Positions 1 to 11,221 of a DNA stretch of 64,000 nt are shown piece by piece. Each line of letters starts with the position of its first letter. Within the stretch, counting starts at the first letter, position 1. The position numbers and the translations under genes are program-made. Location of the stretch: positions 4,185,421 through 4,249,420 of the forward strand of contig JAMKCF010000006.1 in the NCBI GenBank assembly GCA_023634235.1, read 5' to 3'. This stretch comes from Pisaster brevispinus. Its lineage: Eukaryota; Echinodermata; Asteroidea; Forcipulatida; Asteriidae. The notes beneath the pieces are model-generated. The model saw only the letters and a program-made list of their open reading frames with translations, did no database searches and was not told the DNA's origin.

Positions 1-381
1 CCTTTTAAAATTCAGGCACAAAACTTTAACAGGAGGCCTATATAGACCTTTCCATTGTTGATAAACAAACCGCGCTGGTTGGCATGGACCGCCGAATGTT
101 ATTAAAACATTCAATCGTGTTAACAGATGTTTTAACCAAATTCAACATTTTCGGCAAACTTCTAATTAAATAAAATACCTCCCATGATCGGTTGCTTTGT
201 TTCCAATAAATTCAACACTATTTTTGAATATTTGTGTAACATTGTTACAAACTGTAGCTATCTGTTTTTGTTTTGCATTTATGGCTTTTCATAGTTTTCC
301 AGCCTGGGTTGGCAAAATCTTGGGCTGTGACGTTGCAAAAGAAAGGTCTATAAATAATGTTTACGTTATCTTTAAATTCAG

Positions 382-1108
382 ACATCGACGAATGCGCAAC
401 AGACACGTTTACGTGTGACGCCAATGCAGGTTGTACGAACACTGACGGGTCGTATACCTGCACTTGTAATGCTGGGTACTCCGGGAATGGTAAAATGTGC
501 ACAGGTAAGGAATTATAAAATTTGCAAATTTATAGTTAAGTTATAGTTAGTTAGTTGGTTTTATTGTGAACTTATTTTGCTCACAAGTTTGGGATTATGT
601 GTGGTTCAGTGGAGAACCGGTTCTCGGCGTTTCGAACTGGGTGTGTTCCGTTCGTCGTCGGCGAGAGTCGCTCGGTCACAGCGCCGGAACCAAAGACGCT
701 GGGGTGGGCCGACGTATACGCGAGCACCTTGGACCACTTTCCCTGGTTCTAATTGGTCACCTCTACCTGTTTAGGAAAGTTTCGATCTATGAATAATAAT
801 AATGTGCTTTAAACCCATTGGAAAGTGTCATTATTTGCCTATTGCCAACAAAAAATAGAGCGCGATCCCAGCATTAATATGTTTAACACGTGGACAACTT
901 GTTTTTTTTACATTGTTTTTTAATTACCTGATATATATATGGGAATAAGAAATCAATTGTGTTTCTTCCATTTTCACAGATACTAACGAATGTACAGCTC
1001 ACACTGATAACTGTTCCATGATTGCCAACACGAAATGTTCAAATAACATCGGCGGGTTCGACTGCGTATGTCGGACCAATTTCTTTCTCGTTAATGGAAC
1101 TTGTCAAG
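382..1108 (+). other. Two EGF-module exons
   Basis: Exon 382-504 encodes a 41-residue calcium-binding EGF, with the D-I-D-E-C start and six cysteines ending in KMCTG. Exon 980-1108 encodes a second EGF of 43 residues with the NIGGFDCVC core typical of this fold. Each exon is one module bounded by phase 1 introns, so either could be duplicated or skipped without breaking the frame. The intron between them holds nothing recognisable. Confidence 0.85.
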
Positions 1109-3511
1109 GTAAATTGTCTTTATTTATCTTCCCAATTCTAAAATGTGATAACAGATTTGCAAAAACTAATACTCGTACCTCACTTCAGGCAACACTTCTT
1201 CCTGATGAATGTTCAGTACTTTCTTTCTATGGATGGAACCTGTCTGGTCCTTTTACTAATTACGGCAAAACTATAAAAAGCATTCTCAGTTTTGTGTAGT
1301 GACATTAAAATGAGTATGTTTCCCTTTTTTTGTTTTCCCTTTTTAATTTTATTTTATTTTATAGGGGGGGGGGTTCTTTGACAAAACTCGATCAATAAAT
1401 TGTGCACATAAGATATCTCACTTCAACTTTTAATTTGTCTCGTGTTTCTTTTGTCCCTTCTGTTTTCATAACAGCTGCGATTTCTCGTCTGTTGGTCGTT
1501 GTCTTCGTCCAGATCCGTGGAATAAGTGCCAATAATCTTACTGTTGTCGACACACCGGCGGCGCGTCATGACCTGGCAAATGATGTAAGTAAAATGGTCG
1601 ACAAAATGGGTTATTTAAATGGGATCAGATAAAGGGGGTTCACCAGCTAAAGAGGTTCAGCTAGGGGATGAGTTCAGGGGATAAGCCAAATGGGATCAGC
1701 CAAAGGGGACCACCAGCTTAAGTGGATAGACTTGAGGGAATGGGTTCAGGGGGCGTTCAGGGATTAGTCAAAGGGGATTACCAGCTAAAAGGGATCGTCC
1801 AGAGAGAATCGGCTGGAGGACGTGAGCTCAGGTTTAATCAGCTAAATATCACAAGCTTAAAGGGGATCAAGGAACCCCAACCCTCTCCCCTTTCTAATGG
1901 AACCTTACATCAGTCTTGCTCCCATAAAATCTGATTACTTCAATTTCGGTCCACCGTCTTTCCTGGTTTATACGGTTTTTATGTTGAATGTAAATTCTAA
2001 AACAATAAATGCTTTTTGTTTTAAAAAGGTGTTTAACCTTTTTAACGCATCCGATACTATTCGATCTGATCTGCTGGGAGTGAGCGTTTCCAATATGGAG
2101 ATTCATCTAAACGGGACGTCAGTGACTTTCTTGATCAACCTGATGACAGGCAGTGACGTGACCGTGTCTCTGATATCCACTGCCTTTACTGCTGGCCTGA
2201 CGGGTTCCGGCAACAACACTGTGGCGCCCAACAGCATTATACTGACCGGATCAAGTCCTATAGTGGAAGTTCCAAGTGAGTAAAAGAACACAAATTGACC
2301 TCTTGACCTCAACGTCACACACGGCTACACTGCCGGCCACGCCCGCCATTTTGGGAGTAAAAGTGCGCTTGAAAATTATGGTAAGCGTGTGAATGCCAGA
2401 TCGCCTAAAATGCGCACTCCACTTTATAACACACGCAGACACACACACCCCTGTTTGTTAATGGTGTAAACCGAGAACATCCCATGGTGTGGACTTGTTT
2501 TTTTAGCGACGTTCCCATTAGTTTTGTGCACGAAACAAACTGAGGACTGTCCCCGATATGTCACTATCCCGGATCCCCATTGTTAAAGTCCTCGGTTTGA
2601 ATGCGTAGACATGTTCATTGACTCGGACTCCCAAAATGTTGCAACCAAGATTATTGCGAAGATCATGTCGAGTGAATTGGATCAATTCCACTCTAAAAAA
2701 AAAAATTCCCCGCAGATTTGACGCGTAGCAGGGTCAGAATTCATCCCCACATGATTACAACAATTCGAATATCTTTTTATCACTAAATTCAAATTTTCAT
2801 TTATAATAATTCTACTTTTGTTTTGACAGTTATCAACCCTTGCGATGAAGGTACAGACAACTGCTTCCAACTGAATCGTGACACTTGTGTCTTCGAATCA
2901 AACAGCATGTTCACGTGTGAGGGCTGTCGGACGGGCTACGAACTACCTACGCCCACGGCAGAGGATTGCACCGGTATGTTCAATAAATTAAAACAATTAT
3001 TATTAGAACACACACAAAAATCAGGACGTGTAGCTGGGTTTTCAGTGACAGAACATATTTATGAGCTAGAGGGGAATGAATGGGAAGATTTTTGTGTCAC
3101 AGCTTTTTCAGATCACTGATCTTTATTTTAAGGTTTGATTTCAAACTTCTAATCAATCTTTTGAAGTACGGAAACTTACATTTAAAAGTCAAGTTGAAAC
3201 AATCATGGAGCCGATTACAAAAACAAAAAAAAATCATGGTAAAAGTTGGTTTGTGTGGTGACCTAATTCTTTTGCCCACTTTTACTACATAGAGGGTATC
3301 TTTTCAAGCTCTTGTCACACTCAATTGACCGTGGCAACTGGATGGTCGCACCTGGTTGTTGTGAGTCACGAAAAGCCAGTTTAGGGTCTCGTTGTGTTGT
3401 AAGGTGTAGACCTTCCTCACTCACCACCGCCACCAACACTGTGTCTTAATTCAGTGTTTTGTTTGTTTGTTTGTTTGTTGTTGTTGTTGTTGTTGTTGTT
3501 GTTGGGGTTTT

Positions 3512-3545
<34 letters not shown>

Positions 3546-6500
3546 GGGGGGCTGGTCTTTTTGTACAAGAGGGAAAGAGTGTGTTGGTGGAGCATGCAAA
3601 CATTTTGGAGGTACCCCCTCTGATATCGGACGTGGTATCAGAAAAGCCTCCACAGTTGCTACCTTACGGAGACCGAGAACAAAACAAAAAAGGGAAAACG
3701 AAAGGTCTCCATAGGGGAATTCTAAAGAATGGGGCGCTCCAAAACGATTTGTGTGTGTACATTGTGATTAGGAGGGTGTTAAATACAGGGACAGAGGAAA
3801 GGACACAAACACTCTCCACAGAGTGTACAGTTAACATGCCAGTTGTGACTCGTGGCTCACCTGGTGCATCATCCTGTCAATTCTGCACGGACAGAATTCA
3901 GCCAGCCACAGGTTGCTTTAACGTTTTACGATGAGTGATGCTGAGTTAAAGGATAAAGTCATTGTTTATTGTTCACGTTATCCGGCATCATTTCTTGACC
4001 GTCTCTTCTTCGACAGCAATCAGACCCTGCTCGAATTCCACCGTGCGACAACAATGCAAGGATCAGAGTTTTACCACATGTGTTAATGAAGGCCCTGGAG
4101 ACCATCGTTGCGAGGGCTGCTTAGGTGGCTGGACTCTCAACGAGGCTGGCAGATGCAAAAGTAAGTATACAAACGTATTGAGGACTGATGGACGGAACGA
4201 CAATGGGAGACTTTTGGGGGGAATCTAGGTGGCAGCAGACTTACCAGGTAAATCCATTGTTCTTGGAAATGTGAGCATGCTCAGAACGACGTAAACAATG
4301 GAAATTTACGTGATAAGTCTGCTGCCACCTGGCGTTCAGAAGACTCCCATCGTTGTTATGCACGTTTGAACAAACAATTGTGGTGTTAAACACAATGCTA
4401 TAGCTAAATTAATTATTCAAAAGAAATATTCAACAGTAATTTGGGCTCCATCCTGCTTGTTTGCTGATTTATATAACTTGGGTAAGGGTGCGGTAAGTTT
4501 TCTTTAAGAATCGAGAGTGCCTGGGTCAGTTTAGGAAGTTCGATGACTTTTGTAAGATATGCAATCTGTTTGTTTATGTGATTGTAATTAAAAGAACCAG
4601 TCGGCGCACTTGTTTTGGCGAGGACCGGATTTTAGCCGAGAGTTCTCGAAGTAAAATTACGGCCGCTCGATTGGACTCCTTCATAGCACATCGGGTTTTT
4701 TCTTGTGGGAAGTGTTTGCAGTTTCGGTAATAGTATTATTATCATTATATATCTATTTTTTATATTGTTTTACTTTTTATTTTACAACAGCAGCTTTTTG
4801 TCTAAATTGACCTTAAGCTAAGCTGGGCTCGATTTCACAAGCTAATAATTGATGCTAAGTGAGAATCAATCTTAATTGCTAAGCAAAGTGTGTTGTAAAA
4901 ACACAAATTACCATGGCAGTATTGACAACCCATCTTTAAAATGAATTTTAGTGCCTTGTGAAATCGATCTCCATTTGTATCCATTAACAATTTCTTCATA
5001 ATTATACGTGATTGTTCAATTTGTATTTTCAACTTGTTAAACCAACAGAGTTCAGGAGGGTTCAAGCGTCGTTTAGGATAACTCAAATTGACGGGGGAAA
5101 TGTGTTCTTCACAGAAGCTCTGAACAACAAATCATCACCTGAGTTCAAAGCGCAGGCGGCCAGAGTTTGTGATGTAAGTAAAGCAGGTGTTGGCAAAGGC
5201 GTAACTAGACCTGTTCATTTGGTTGGGGGGGGGGGGGCTTTTAGGGAGGGGGCTTTTAGGTCTTGCGCCGCAGTGATCAAGCCATCGTTTTCAGTTCTCC
5301 GCTCCTGATCACAATCGTTCAGTGTTACATAATCCCCGTGGTTCCATGTTCCGTATGCCCTGGGCCTTTTTGCCTGCGGGAGTGACCTCAATCCTCCAAT
5401 ATCCTCCTCTCCTAAGTCACTCCACGGTCCTCTGTCTTAGACTCGGATGAGATTGGAGTGCCTGACCCTGTGATAAGCAACTAGGCCTACAGCCGGCAGC
5501 CCAAACAGTTCCCGGCAGAGAGGATGTAGACAGATTTGGGAGGCTGAGGTCTAGCTGAGAAAAATTAAATTAAAAACAAAACAATGAATTAAAATAAAAT
5601 GAAAGGTATTCTTCCGACTAAATTTCTGTAATTATTCCAAACATGGATTTCCAATACCTCGCAAATCCCTCTGAAATATTAGACTTAATTTCGTGTGTAA
5701 AAAAACCCCAACAAAACAATAAAATGAATAAAATAAAATGTATTCCCCAGAATAAATTTCAGTAATTTCCGTTATTATTTCAAACATGAATGTTCAATAC
5801 CTCGCAAAATCCCTCTAAAATAGTTAAACTTGATTTAGGGTGTGTTGTTATTATGATATTATTTTATTGCAATTATTATTATTTTTTTTTAGTTTCTGAA
5901 AAATGCAGCTCTTGCAACTGGATGCGAGGTAACAAGTTTCAGTGCTGGCTCTATTATCGTCAACTTTATATTAACCTACCCTGAGAACGACATCATAAAT
6001 GCAACGTCGATCTCACAGAAGATTGAAGACAATTCTTCTCCAGGAGGAATTAATATCGACCCGGATTCAATCAACGCAGAAGGTATTCAATGTAATGCTT
6101 CAACCCGTAATAAGCACATATTTTACGCACCATTCTCAGCAACCCAAGCCTGCTGTAGGTTAAATCTTCAGGGGTGGATCCTGGATTTTCGGATGGGGGC
6201 GCAAAGTTCGAGTGCAAAATTTCCAAGTTGAACATTATCAGTAGTCAAAAAGTGTCAAATATTATTGTTGCTGTTATTTTCCCCTTTAGATGTGAGCGTT
6301 TTCTGCGAACAGGACTCTTGCCAGAATGATGGGGTCTGTGAAATCGTCGACGATAAAATCGCATGCAAGTAAGTTTTAGTAGAAGAGTGTAAGAACAGTT
6401 TTTTTTTGTATGACCCTAATGTACGGAAGCTTTGTGTGGCCATCCGCTTGTACATGTTTTCGTCATAAAGACGTAAGGAAAGGGAGGTGAAACTCAAAAA

Positions 6501-9079
6501 TAGACAATAGACCTTTATGATGGCGATTTCTCCAAATCAAATCTATGTATCCGAACCGAGGCTAAAAGGAACAACAACCTGGTTCCTTTTTATACAAGGA
6601 ATATTAGCATTCATTTCTGCAGTGGATACAGGAAACATAACCAAGCTAGTAGCATTATGATAAAGGTCTACAGACGTCTTTCTCATACCGGAGAAATGCT
6701 TTTGTCTTAAATATTTAGCCCGGTGTTCCTTAAGTTCTGTTACACAATGCCATAATGTTACGTAACCGCTGATTGTCCAATCAGTCTCATTTCCAGTTTC
6801 GACGGCAAACGGTGAGAGTACATGTATCAAGTTATCTCTGGTCTTAAGGCGAATTCTTACCAAGGCTCTCGTTATACTTATGTGTGCTGGTTCGGCAGTA
6901 GCAAACAGCTAAAGCACTTCACAGTAACAAGATTCTATCTAAAATAGTACAAATCGAAGCAGCCTTGTCATTTTCATTCCGTTATTTTTTAGTCAATTAA
7001 CTTCATAAGGCAAACGTGCTGCCCACTAGCTTTTATTTCATTCAATGGTCACAGTAGCCGAAGTGTATTTCATATCTTTTTTATTAATAACGCCAACACG
7101 CTCCTAAGCATGGCTTCCGTAATCCCAACTATTTTATCATAGAAACTGGATACAACGTAGGCCTACATGGGCAGACACCTTCCTCCCTTTCTCGGCCCAA
7201 ATTTCACAGAGCTGCTTAAGCAGGAAATAATTGCTTAACAAACTTAGGCAACGAAAAAGAAATGGTAGCAGCACACCAGTTAATAAATGGTATGCGTGGG
7301 TAATCTAAATTTGGTAAGCATAATCATTTTATGCTTACATACTTTTTGTGCTTAAGCAGCTGTATGAAATTGGACCCAGCTGCCCAGAGAACACGGAAAG
7401 ACGTCATAAGCTTAAAGGGACACGCTGTCTTCAGATTGAGCGATTTGGGGGCTATAAAAGCATTTGTTGTGAAATCGATATGGTTGGAGGATGTTTTAAA
7501 AGTAGAATACAATGATTCACACAAACACCCCTCGAAATTGTGCGGTTTTCCCTTTTATTTCGCGAACTAACACGGTCCGAGTCCCAAATTTGGTTCCACA
7601 AAATGGTGGACCATGTTAGTTCACGAAGTGAAACATTTAGATGACAGTCATCAGCGATTATTTATTGAGTGAACAGAATTCATGATGGTTTTTTAATGCT
7701 TCGGTACTATGGTGCAACAAAAAAAATTAAAGTTGAGGGTTTAAAGCCGATTTTCAAATCACTGCTTGGGCTCTGGCTTAGGCTTCGTCCGCCTGCTTCA
7801 AGTTCCGTAACGAAAGTTACTGACATTACTGACGGGCCCAAGCCGGAACCAAGGCCCAATCAATGGTTTCGAAAAACACTAATTTGGCAGTCAAGGCCCA
7901 ATGTCATAAAGCTGTTAACCAGAAAATTCTGCGTAGCAAGTTTCTATGCATAGCAAGAAATGAGCGGGGGTACCAGTGGCAACAATGTAAACTTTATGGA
8001 ATGTTGGTTGGTAACCTGTTTCTGCGAAGCAAGATTTTCCTGTGCTTAGCAAGTTTTTGTGCTTACAGGCTTTGTGAATTTGGGCCCAGACAGTGTCCGA
8101 ATTGGCAGTTACGACTGTTGCTAAAAAGGTGTAGTTGAGGACGCCCTATACTTCAATGCGTTGTGATGCAGAAATCTAGCCGTAGCCAAAGCCGTAGCCA
8201 ATCTGGACACGGCCTCATACTGTGCGATAGTGGCTAACATAGTATACTGTCGATCACATCTAGTGTACTTTGTAGTTTGTTTTGCATTTGGAGAGGCTTT
8301 CGCAAATATCTAAATAATGGTTTGTGGTTTTTTATTTTGGTTACTTGCAGTTGCAGCAGTGGATTTACGGGCGATGATTGTGGAACAGGTAAGGACTTTT
8401 TTATGCATGTGGTCACACACGATAATGAATTAGCAATTTGAAGACTTTTACAATTTGCACAGCATGCAAAAAGAACACTTGGGTAAAAGATTAGAATAAA
8501 AAACATAATCAATTCTCATTCTTCCCAAGATTATTTTAACTTATTTTTACGTGAGTGTTTTTCTGAAATGGCCCGATGAAAATTGTTTCGTCTCTTAATG
8601 GCCATTCATAAAAAAATAATCCTGCAACATTAAGAGATTGTTATGGATCAAAGATAGCAATATTCTGTAATCTTTTTTTTCTGCAGTACCAAGACTGCAA
8701 CAACATACACAATTCGTGCTTTCATTTTATTTTTCAAGATTTAAGCGTATTCCTTTTCAAGTTTTTTTCCATCCTTCTTCTTCTTCTTCTGTTGTTTACA
8801 GCTGTCACAACACCAGCAATGACAGTATCACTCGGGCCTGCCGATACAGGCCTAACTACTGCCCAGATCGTCGGCATCGTCCTGGGGTCAGTGGCGCTTC
8901 TACTCATCATCATCATCATCATTGTCTTCTTGGTGTTGAAATGTTCAAGGAAGAACAAGATTGGCTCCCAGTCCAACGTGGAGTCGGCCGAGCGTCCCCG
9001 TGGACGAAGAAACCCATCAAGCGGATCAAGGCGTTCCAGGGTGGGTGGTGAAGATCGTGTATCGTTGCAGGAACGATAG
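382..9079 (+). CDS. EGF/SEA-domain single-pass membrane glycoprotein (3' part, 11 exons)
   Basis: Exons: 382-504, 980-1108, 1475-1584, 2029-2275, 2830-2973, 4017-4160, 5049-5173, 5893-6082, 6290-6368, 8351-8388 and 8802-9079. All have GT-AG borders, and the phases join without a break into 535 residues plus stop. The 5' end, including any signal peptide, lies left of the window. Order of modules: calcium-binding EGF (starts DIDEC), EGF, SEA, two six-Cys EGF-like modules, second SEA, EGF, Ser/Thr stalk, transmembrane helix rich in Leu/Ile, and a basic tail ending in LQER. Most introns are phase 1, as usual for shuffled extracellular modules. The layout resembles membrane mucins of the MUC13 type, but I cannot name an orthologue. 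The gene at 24675-33283 shares the EGF-like module and the transmembrane/tail exon, so the two are tandem paralogues. Role in adhesion or surface protection is inferred. Confidence 0.85.
1475..2275 (+). other. First SEA domain (two exons)
   Basis: Exon 1475-1584 gives the first beta strand and helix (RLLVVVFVQIRG onward, ending in DLAND). Exon 2029-2275 gives the second half. They join in phase 0, at the same place as in the second SEA domain. At the position where self-cleaving SEA domains carry G-S-x-x-V this copy reads LNGTSVTFLI, so the glycine is followed by threonine and the motif is not canonical. It may not self-cleave. The assignment comes from alignment by eye with the clearer second copy. 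Confidence 0.65.
1612..1875 (+). repeat. Degenerate tandem repeat in intron 3 of the EGF/SEA gene
   Basis: The sequence repeats a loose unit of about 16-35 bases built on GGGATCAGCCAAAGGGG and variants such as CACCAGCTAAA and GGTTCAGGG. The copies are diverged and not in register. It is intronic and has no clear coding value. Confidence 0.5.
2830..4160 (+). other. Two six-cysteine EGF-like exons
   Basis: Exons 2830-2973 and 4017-4160 are both exactly 144 bases, bounded by phase 1 introns, and encode modules with the spacing PC, QC or NC, TC, C, GC, C. The second contains FTTCVNEGPG and CEGCLGGWTL, and is nearly identical in design to the module in the downstream paralogue at 32617. The 144-base length and shared core suggest they arose by exon duplication. 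Confidence 0.8.
3460..3551 (+). repeat. GTTT/TTG microsatellite followed by long T run
   Basis: Tandem GTTT and TTG units pass into about 30 consecutive T and then a short G run. It lies in intron 5 of the EGF/SEA gene. The Phe/Cys-only open frames through it are artefacts. Confidence 0.9.
4198..4357. repeat. Short inverted-repeat element (MITE-like), GGTGGCAGCAGACTTA family
   Basis: The left arm (CAATGGGAGACTTTT then GGTGGCAGCAGACTTACC) is answered by an inverted right arm (TAAGTCTGCTGCCACC then AGACTCCCATCGTTG). The element folds into a hairpin of about 160 bases. It lies some 40 bases after the donor of exon 4017-4160. A second copy with the same left arm is at 27172-27231. No coding capacity, so it would need proteins supplied elsewhere. 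Confidence 0.75.
4827..4973. repeat. Short inverted-repeat element, GATTTCACAAG family
   Basis: The ends are inverted repeats (GGGCTCGATTTCACAAGC on the left, CTTGTGAAATCGATCTCC on the right). The middle holds AATTGCTAAGCAAAGTGTG. Related copies are at 58585-58724 (complete) and about 34145-34215 (partial), which share TGCTAAG-AAAGTGTGATGTCACAAT. Confidence 0.6.
5049..6082 (+). other. Second SEA domain with cleavage-type motif
   Basis: Exon 5049-5173 encodes the first half (RVQASFRITQIDGG, then TEALNNKSSPEFKAQA). Exon 5893-6082 encodes the second half, including FSAGSIIVNFILTYP. G-S-I-I-V fits the G|S-V-V-V site at which mucin SEA domains break their own chain between glycine and serine during folding. 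Surrounding hydrophobic strands and length (about 105 residues) fit the family. If active, the mature protein would be a non-covalent two-chain complex. Confidence 0.8.
7193..7379. repeat. GGCCCAATTTCAT terminal-inverted-repeat element, copy 1
   Basis: The left end reads GGCCCAAATTTCACAGAGCT; the right end is the inverse, AGCTGTATGAAATTGGACCC. The inside has repeated GCTTAAGC/GCTTAGCA motifs. It lies in the intron after exon 6290-6368. Other copies: 7894-8089, 54832-55023 and 60165-60402. Confidence 0.75.
7894..8089. repeat. GGCCCAATTTCAT terminal-inverted-repeat element, copy 2
   Basis: Aligns along its whole length with 54832-55023: GGCCCAATGTCATAAAGCTG at the left and TTTGTGAATTTGGGCCC at the right. 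The middle shares GAAATGAGCGGGG and GGCAACAATGTAAACTTTATG. Some ends have decayed by point changes, so this is an older copy. Confidence 0.75.
8145..8222. repeat. Partial GCCGTAGC / GACACGGCC inverted-repeat element
   Basis: Contains CTAGCCGTAGCCAAAGCC and ends in GGACACGGCCTCAT. It matches the right half of the complete palindrome at 58745-58879. The left half is missing or too diverged to see. Confidence 0.55.
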
Positions 9080-11030
9080 AGGGGGCGAGTGAAAATAAAA
9101 AGAGAGCGCCGACAGATTTGGAAATTGACAACTCGATGGTAACTCCACAACGAGGCTATAGAACTCCGCATACAAGTGGGTAAACTTGAATTTTCATCAC
9201 ATTCGTTATCTTTCTTTATTATAAATTGTGGAGCGTAGTCTACGTTCAATCCTATGCAACTTTTTTTGAGGTGAACCAAATTTTGCAATTTGTTTGTTGC
9301 CACGGCGTTACAAGGCAGTGTAAATTAATTGCATTGATTCTTTGCATATACCCTATTCACAGCTCAATGCAAACGTTGAACAAAATATTCTGGCGAGTTC
9401 AAATCAATTTAATTTACAGGTATCTTTACAGACAGTTTGAGCTTAAAGACGATTGTGAAATGCCACCATACAATTTCCACGATGAACGGAGCGAATTTAG
9501 CAACAACTCTACAATTATTCTAAAAACAACTCGTGACTAATTATAAATTGCGTTTGTTTAGTTCAATTTAGTTTTTTAAAGTTTTTTGTTTATTTGTAAG
9601 ATCTTGAATATGACAACCATTCTCACTGCCTTGATTTTATTGAAGGCAACAAAAAGGCCACTCAAACTGATTTAAAAGTGAGTTTTTTTAAGGAATCGAT
9701 AAAAACAATTTTCAAATGCGCATTTTGTTTATACTACTTCTGAAAATGGGTAAGTAAAAACGTTGAGATTGTTTACCATGACGACCTAACTGATGGCTCT
9801 CCAAACGCCATTCATATCCGAAAAACTCATTTTTCATATTAATCTTGTTTAGTGTGTGTGATTTAAACAAACATTTTTTGTTATATGTAAGAGCGGGTTT
9901 CTGAAATGGAAATCAAGTTTGACTTGATTTTTGTACAAATGTTTGGTAAAATGTTTTAGTAAACTGTAAATATTTAATTTCATTACGTTTGGCTTTAATA
10001 TATATATATATATATATACATTTGGATGGATTTATGAATACTTGAATAGGTTAAAGAGGGGCTCCAAGGTCAAACAAAGTGTAGTGATCCACTCATTATC
10101 CAATAGAAAGTTGGAAAAAATAACAAGTCTCCAACCTCACTTTAAAATGGTGTAAAATGTCATTTTATTTGATACTCTTTTGCGTCAGTCAAACGGTTAA
10201 ATATCATGCCTTTTAGAATATCATCAACATTCAGGAATGAAAGGAAAAAAAACCTGTACAAACATGTACAGACCCATAATTTTAAATGTGACGTCATTGA
10301 ATGTTTTGGATGTTGACAAATTTTGCAATGGAAGGGGATCAAAATCAATGATCACATTAATAACTTGTAGTAGGAGACTTGCAGTTTTCTTTCCACTTTC
10401 AAGGACTTATGTCTATTAAAGGGAAAAAGAGTGCAATACAAAACTGAATTCGACCTTGGAGTCTTTAAGTCCCTCTTTAAGTCTGCTTGATTTTAAAAAC
10501 AAAATCGACTATACTTTTTGTTACTGCTTTTTTCAAATTGATGGCTTGGGTTTTTATTTTACAAAAAGAGCATCCAAGTTCGCAATCCATGGCATTTCCT
10601 GGCAGGCAAGTCAGCACGACTGGCTGGTTTTTTTCAGCTGGTTTACTTTTAAATATTGCGTTTGTTATTTAAGTTTGTGCTCAATTAAACAAACTAATGT
10701 AAATAATTTTATGAGCAAAAGGTTTGCTGTTTGTGTAAAATTGGGGGGAAAATCAACACATTGAATTTGTATTACAATGAGGATTTAGGAATTAGAGTCA
10801 TGAGGTTTGTCGGCCCATTCGCTTTAACTTGTGGCTTTAGCTCCATGTGTCACTGGCGCGCAATACTCATTTTGGTTACCAGCCTGTTTTTTTTTATTGA
10901 GTGTCACGTTCAAGTGTCAATTATTCTGGGTGAATTAACTAAGAGCTGTGCTTAGATATTTCATGCCGGGGATGAAACAGTAATTTCTACTGATGCATGC
11001 AGCAAATGAGTCAGGTAGTTGTGAAAATGC

Positions 11031-11221
11031 ACTCTAAAAAATACTCTCTTATCCGGGTCAGAATTAACCCGGATTTAGGTCCCGTGGGGCCTGACCCATT
11101 TCTGGGGTAAGTATAATCCGGAATATGTGTCAAAATGACCCAGAAATCGAGTTAAAATCTCATGTTAACCACTTTCCCGGTCATATTGACCCGGCATGGA
11201 CCTGGGAGTTTTTAGAGTGTA
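11031..11221. repeat. GGGTCA terminal-inverted-repeat element, copy 1
   Basis: Left end CACTCTAAAAAATACTCT, right end GGGAGTTTTTAGAGTG, its inverse. The inside has several GGGTCA and TGACCC half-sites, beginning with GGGTCAGAATTAACCC. Clearest termini of the family in this window. Confidence 0.75.

Larger units (their letters stand above)
6290..9079 (+). other. EGF plus transmembrane/tail exons of the EGF/SEA gene
   Basis: Exons 6290-6368 and 8351-8388 together make one EGF: CQNDGVC in the first, then CSSGFTGDDCG in the second, split in phase 2. Exon 8802-9079 encodes a short Thr/Pro stalk, a helix of Ile/Leu/Val followed by KCSRKNKIGS, and a basic tail with RGRRNPSSGSRRSR. The stop is TAG at 9077. 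The tail start (KNKIGS) and end (LQ-R) recur in the paralogue. Confidence 0.85.

Noticed and set aside
3417..3934. Cys/Phe-rich open frames around 3.5 kb
   Set aside because: Created by TTG and poly-T tracts in an intron of the EGF/SEA gene.
8734..9303. Minus-strand open frame of 189 codons
   Set aside because: Antisense shadow of the transmembrane/tail exon; its MMMMMM run is the complement of the CAT-rich (Ile codon) membrane stretch.
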